The translations under genes and the position numbers were made by a program. Positions 60,036 to 64,000 of a stretch of 64,000 nucleotides of DNA are shown in pieces (position 1 is the stretch's first letter; each line of letters starts with the position of its first letter). The stretch is from Glandiceps talaboti (taxonomy: Eukaryota; Hemichordata; Enteropneusta; Spengelidae). A model generated the notes under the pieces. It ran no database searches. It was not told the origin of the DNA and saw nothing but the letters and a program-made list of their open reading frames with translations. The stretch is from NCBI RefSeq assembly GCF_964340395.1, contig NC_135551.1, positions 22,838,503-22,902,502 on the forward strand. Direction: 5' to 3'.

Positions 60036-63000
60036 ATGTAGTAGGTAACATTCCACCCTTATCAGCTGAGGACCAAACCCTAAATAACGCGACTTTGGGA
60101 TTTGACATGATGTTAAACATATTAGTGAGTTGGACACCAGGATTGGCTGACCGAATCAATACCATTAGATTTTAATTTAATTAGCGTCTTTTAATTTCAT
60201 GAATTTTCTCGCTGTAGACACCTAGCTTAGGTTTGGTTGATTGGGACTCGGACGCTACATTATTACAACGGAACGAAACACATACTTACACTCCTGACTG
60301 TATAAACCAATATACTTTATTTCTAGTCTACTCGTTAACGTGCTTAGAGACTATTGAGATCGCCGTTTAAAGGGGAATTGTCAGATCTGAACATTTTTGC
60401 CGAGTTATTTGTATTTCATGTAAACATAAGTTATGTTGCACTATCTACTGAAACATATTTCATCTCCATCTCCATCTCCACAGATAAGTGGGATTTCGCA
60501 TGTTGGCAAATTAATAACATTTCAACTATTAATTACATATTTTTTGTGCAAACAATCGACACTATTACGATTATAGTAGATAAACACTTAATTAGGTGAA
60601 AATAGAATCACTAAACTCCGTACGTTGCTTTTTTTTTTTTAGGTAAAACAAAATTCCATGCCATAGAACTATTCATGAAGTCAAAGATTAACATAGAATT
60701 TCTGTTTAAAAATTTCCTTTTTTGATCAGGTGACAAATCAAGTGTGGGTAGACGCAAGGTTTTCTTAATGAGTTTCGGCAAGATTAACGATAAGAATGTT
60801 CTCGATCATTCTAATACAATCGATGAAACACGAAATACCCCATCCATAATCCAAATGGAGGGGAAGGGAAAACGGTCTGACGTTTTATTACGTATGAATG
60901 AACGTGTCGCGTTGAAGTTGCGTAGAAATCACCATGGCAACCATCGGAGACAATGACAGACAGTTGATTTGCACTACCTTGACAGATGAAATCAATAGGT
61001 TGATCAAATTCATCGTCTCATCAAACCAAAGTTATGGCAAATTATCTCTCTTCATATCCGTTAGAAATCAATGGCCTTGGTAGGGGAAGTAGTGAACAGA
61101 TTTATAAGTACAAAGTACAAACTTCTTCTGAACTGCCATATAGCATTGTGAATGGCTGGCAAAGTTTAAAACTGAATCTGTCCGTGTATAGCCTGCTGGC
61201 TATGTCTGAATCATTAGCAGGCCACAGTGGATAAGTAGAACGGAGGGAAGTACCTAAGTACGGACCAACAACCTTTAAGACACGCTCTGTCGCCACGAGG
61301 GATTCCAGGGTTATAACGGCTTGCCAGTAAAAACATTGTGTTCATTAGTGTCCAAATATTTTGTCACGTGTGCCACTAATTGCTTCGATCTACGGGCTAT
61401 TATGGTGATGTTTCTATATAACACTAGATGAAAGCGAGGGACGTACTTGACAACGTCGTGGTAGCTGATGGCACTTTCTTTGTATCATGTCCAATTTTTC
61501 TTTCACAATCTTTCGCGAGAGACCAACGCGTGACTTAGCAACATTTCCAACGATACGTGACGTTAAAAACTTGGTATAATGCAATAAAATGTCCTCGTCC
61601 ATGAAAAACCTGTACGTTCTGGGATTAACTCTTCAAAGATTCTAACTCCTCACACGTCCAAAGCTGTGAGAAACAGATATTCTATCTTGTGTTATATGGT
61701 TGGACGATGAGCGTGGGCATACCTACGCATGCACGTATTATATTTGACGGAAGGATGCAAACTTTTAACTGAATTAGTTCAACATGAAATTTTTGTCTGC
61801 TTTGAATGTTGAAACATTTTTTGAAAGCAGCCCTTGACAACTGCGTCAGGCCAATATTCATTAATTGTTGCACTTATACCCAAGAAACTTTAATGGCTAA
61901 ATCTAAGCAAATTATTACGAACGACAACTACATTTTTATAACCACGTCAGTAGATGCAAATAGTTCGCTTCGTTGGCTGCTAACGAGAGAAAAGAAAAGC
62001 CGTTAAATTACACTTAAAATGGGGTTATTAAAGCAAATCTTGACTGAGGAAGTGATCTCTTTACAATATGTCAAAAGTGGAAAAAATCTGACAGTCTATT
62101 TTGGACGTTGATGCAAGAACCCACGTTTGTTAAATACGAGAAAGTGATTTGACAGTTTAACAAGCACCAACTGGGATACTTGCTTTGAAATCTACCAGCC
62201 TCCAGTGCACTACGCCTTATCAATTCTTTGGCAGCAAATGGACGCGCTATTAAAATACTTCCCCTCTAAACCTGATAACTGTTCTCCCTACGGTTCAGAA
62301 ATTCTTAATAGACGAAAAGAAACAGCTATTGACAGTTTTTAAAGTATTCAAGTTTTAGGCAGTGCGTAATTCGGTAGTCTATCACTATGCAAACAAAGTC
62401 CATTCGTACTCCACTAAGCCGTGATTGCCGCATATGTGGGATGGCCTCAGACTGAGCGTAATTTCAAATATCCGTGATATCTGCAGTAAAATAAACACTC
62501 ATCTCCAGAATGTGTGAAGTGCTCAAAACTGCACTTGGTGGGCCGACTTAAACAGGCTGTGTATTTCGACGGCAAAATTTAATATTCGTCCCATGACGAC
62601 GAAAAGAGAAGACGCCGCCTAGTGATACGCGACTATGAAAAATGGCAATAAAATGGCGTCTCTTGTAAGCCTCGCTGATGTATGGCCTACTCGTGATAGA
62701 TTTGCCAACACGATTACCGATTTATCGAGACAAAGCTTTCCAGTAACTTGCTCATTAGCAAAGGGCACATTCTCCCAATACTTAACGATAGTCAAACGTC
62801 TTAGTACAAATCGGCACCGTCCTCCACTGGCATTATGTTCTTGATGGATGGGGGGCCTTGGGATCAGAGTGTCATACTTATTTCACATTTGAAGTATTTG
62901 TTTCAACAAGCCGTAATATTACAACAGTCGGGACCGAATCTCACATTTCGTGTCTGTTGTTTATTTGACCGGGATGTTGAAAGTCCCAGTCACGACGCAC

Positions 63001-63805
63001 ACTTTCCAGATTGCGTTATCATTTCCTTTGTACAGCAACACCATGTAATGTGGTTGTTTCCATATTGGGGTTTTGGATGGCACAACGCCAGGACCAAATT
63101 CCGTAAAAAGTTACGTCCAGAACAAAGATAGAGAGAGAGAAGCCACTCCGTCCAAATATCCCTCGACGTACATTCTACACCGTGTTTTACATCGCATTCA
63201 ATTTAAAAGGGTAGACAGTGGTGTTTTTATTACCATCATAATGAACCCAATTACACGTCGACAACTAACGTATAATTACTGTTTACACAATGTCACAATA
63301 GCGATGTTTTAACTTTCGGGGCATTCGTGTAGAAAAAAGTACACCAACTGGCGCATTACATTGTTATTGAAACACCAGTTACCCGTTAGTGAATTTCTAT
63401 TCTACCATCACTTTCTAATCGAAACCACTAATGTTGTCGGAGAATATTGATCCACTGATTGGAAATTATTCACTACCCTAGGGAGTCCAGTCGGTGGATG
63501 GTAGATGCTCAGTGAAGAATTGACGTATTCTCAATCACTTCATTCGTACCATCCATGTTGATTTCAGGTGACACCCTACGAAGACAGCCCTGACCAGGAG
63601 AGTGTTGTTGATGCCAATATTTTGTGCCATTCAACGGATAACAATGACGACCATTTTCCGCTTTTCATCGTGTGTTCTGTCATAGTTATATTTTTACACT
63701 GGGACGTTTTATCCTGGAATGGCAACGGACAGGGAGCGATCTTCACTGGAAACGTGGATTGTTTGTGTGCATTTTAAATTTGAACTCGTAGAAACTTGTC
63801 GTTGA
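60036..63805. other. No gene recognised; upstream region of the edge exon
   Basis: Less repetitive than the rest of the window. Frames at 60744-60956, 62635-63131 and 63568-63777 have no recognisable domains. GTCACGTG lies at 61363-61370. Untranslated exons or enhancers of the downstream gene could lie here, but the sequence alone does not show them. Confidence 0.5.
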
Positions 63806-63822
63806 TGTGTGTGTGTGTGTGT
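63806..63822 (+). repeat. Short (TG)n, about 110 bp upstream of the candidate first exon
   Basis: About eight TG units. Confidence 0.85.
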
Positions 63823-63934
63823 AAACGATTACTATACCCAAAGGAAGGAACCGAATTGACTACTCCAATCCAATTCTACATTTTAATTCGTTATCAGCTG
63901 TGAACTATTGTGTGAGGAAAGAACAACACATAAC

Positions 63935-64000
63935 ATGGAATTGTCCTGGGTTTGGCTGATGACTTTCTTAGCGACGCTGCAAGTTGGTTTATCTCGGGAA
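63935..64000 (+). CDS. Start of a secreted/membrane protein, first coding exon, truncated by window edge
   Basis: The ATG at 63935 has a strong animal initiation context (A at -3, G at +4). It opens a frame of 22 codons that is still open at the last base. An in-frame TAA lies upstream at 63884, so this is the first possible ATG of the frame. The residues read as a signal peptide: a short start (MELSW), then a hydrophobic core (VWLMTFLATLQVGL), then a polar SRE. That implies entry into the secretory pathway. The 5' flank has two CCAAT-like motifs (about 63864-63874) and a CAGCTG E-box at 63895. It also has a T-rich run ending in TTATCAG at 63897, which could be a splice acceptor, so the ATG may lie in exon 1 or exon 2. 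The mature protein is outside the window and its identity cannot be given. A chance hydrophobic frame remains possible. Confidence 0.5.
   Translation, partial: MELSWVWLMTFLATLQVGLSRE

Noticed and set aside
63568-63777. 70-codon frame after a TTTCAG, considered as an exon
   Set aside because: No domain or clear donor site. The hydrophobic stretch is short and the frame ends in a stop without context.

Overview
This is 64 kb of AT-rich eukaryotic, almost certainly animal, DNA. It has no dense ORFs, operons or bacterial signals. It carries many long tetra-, tri- and dinucleotide microsatellites, several diverged tandem repeats, LINE remnants, a tRNA-derived SINE and non-autonomous inverted-repeat elements. 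The mix suggests a repeat-rich invertebrate, probably marine. That is inference: nothing in the window fixes the phylum or species.

Only one host coding feature is supported, at the right edge. An ATG at 63935 in good Kozak context opens a 22-codon frame that reads like a signal peptide and runs off the window. The window is therefore best read as a long intergenic (or intronic) region followed by the first coding exon of a secreted or membrane protein. Every longer ORF is either a microsatellite translation or an unrecognisable chance frame.

Layout. 0-9 kb: unique sequence with compound microsatellites at 2.1, 2.6, 3.8-4.3, 6.5 and 8.5 kb, a MITE-like element at 4.34 kb and a three-copy ~190-bp repeat at 7.1 kb. 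9-22 kb: mostly unique, with microsatellites, a fold-back element at 10.3 kb and a possible relative at 11.6 kb. 22-31 kb: one copy of a two-member dispersed repeat (21.9 kb), a six-unit ~146-bp diverged tandem repeat (26.9-27.7 kb), and a probable minus-strand LINE 3' end (29.5-29.9 kb) joined to a TAC microsatellite. 31-42 kb: a large ATAC array, a 21-copy ~45-bp minisatellite (36.0-36.9 kb), a MITE with ~80-bp inverted repeats (40.8-41.1 kb) and an eight-unit 21-bp repeat of octamer-like sites (41.6 kb). 42-55 kb: a clear LINE C-terminal fragment lying between two compound microsatellites (45.9-46.2 kb), two equal-length copies of the fold-back family (48.9 and 52.2 kb), a nearly perfect 142-bp tandem duplication (51.3 kb), a large (CA)(TA)(TG) palindrome (53.5 kb), and a 785-bp inverted-repeat element with a nested SINE (54.5-55.3 kb). 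55-64 kb: mostly unique, with a TC array, the second copy of the dispersed repeat (59.7 kb), and the exon at the edge.

I found no new multi-gene system. The most interesting material is in the repeats: retroelement ends that meet microsatellites, an apparently uncharacterised fold-back family, and an apparent excess of CpG-containing palindromic factor sites. All similarities were judged by eye.
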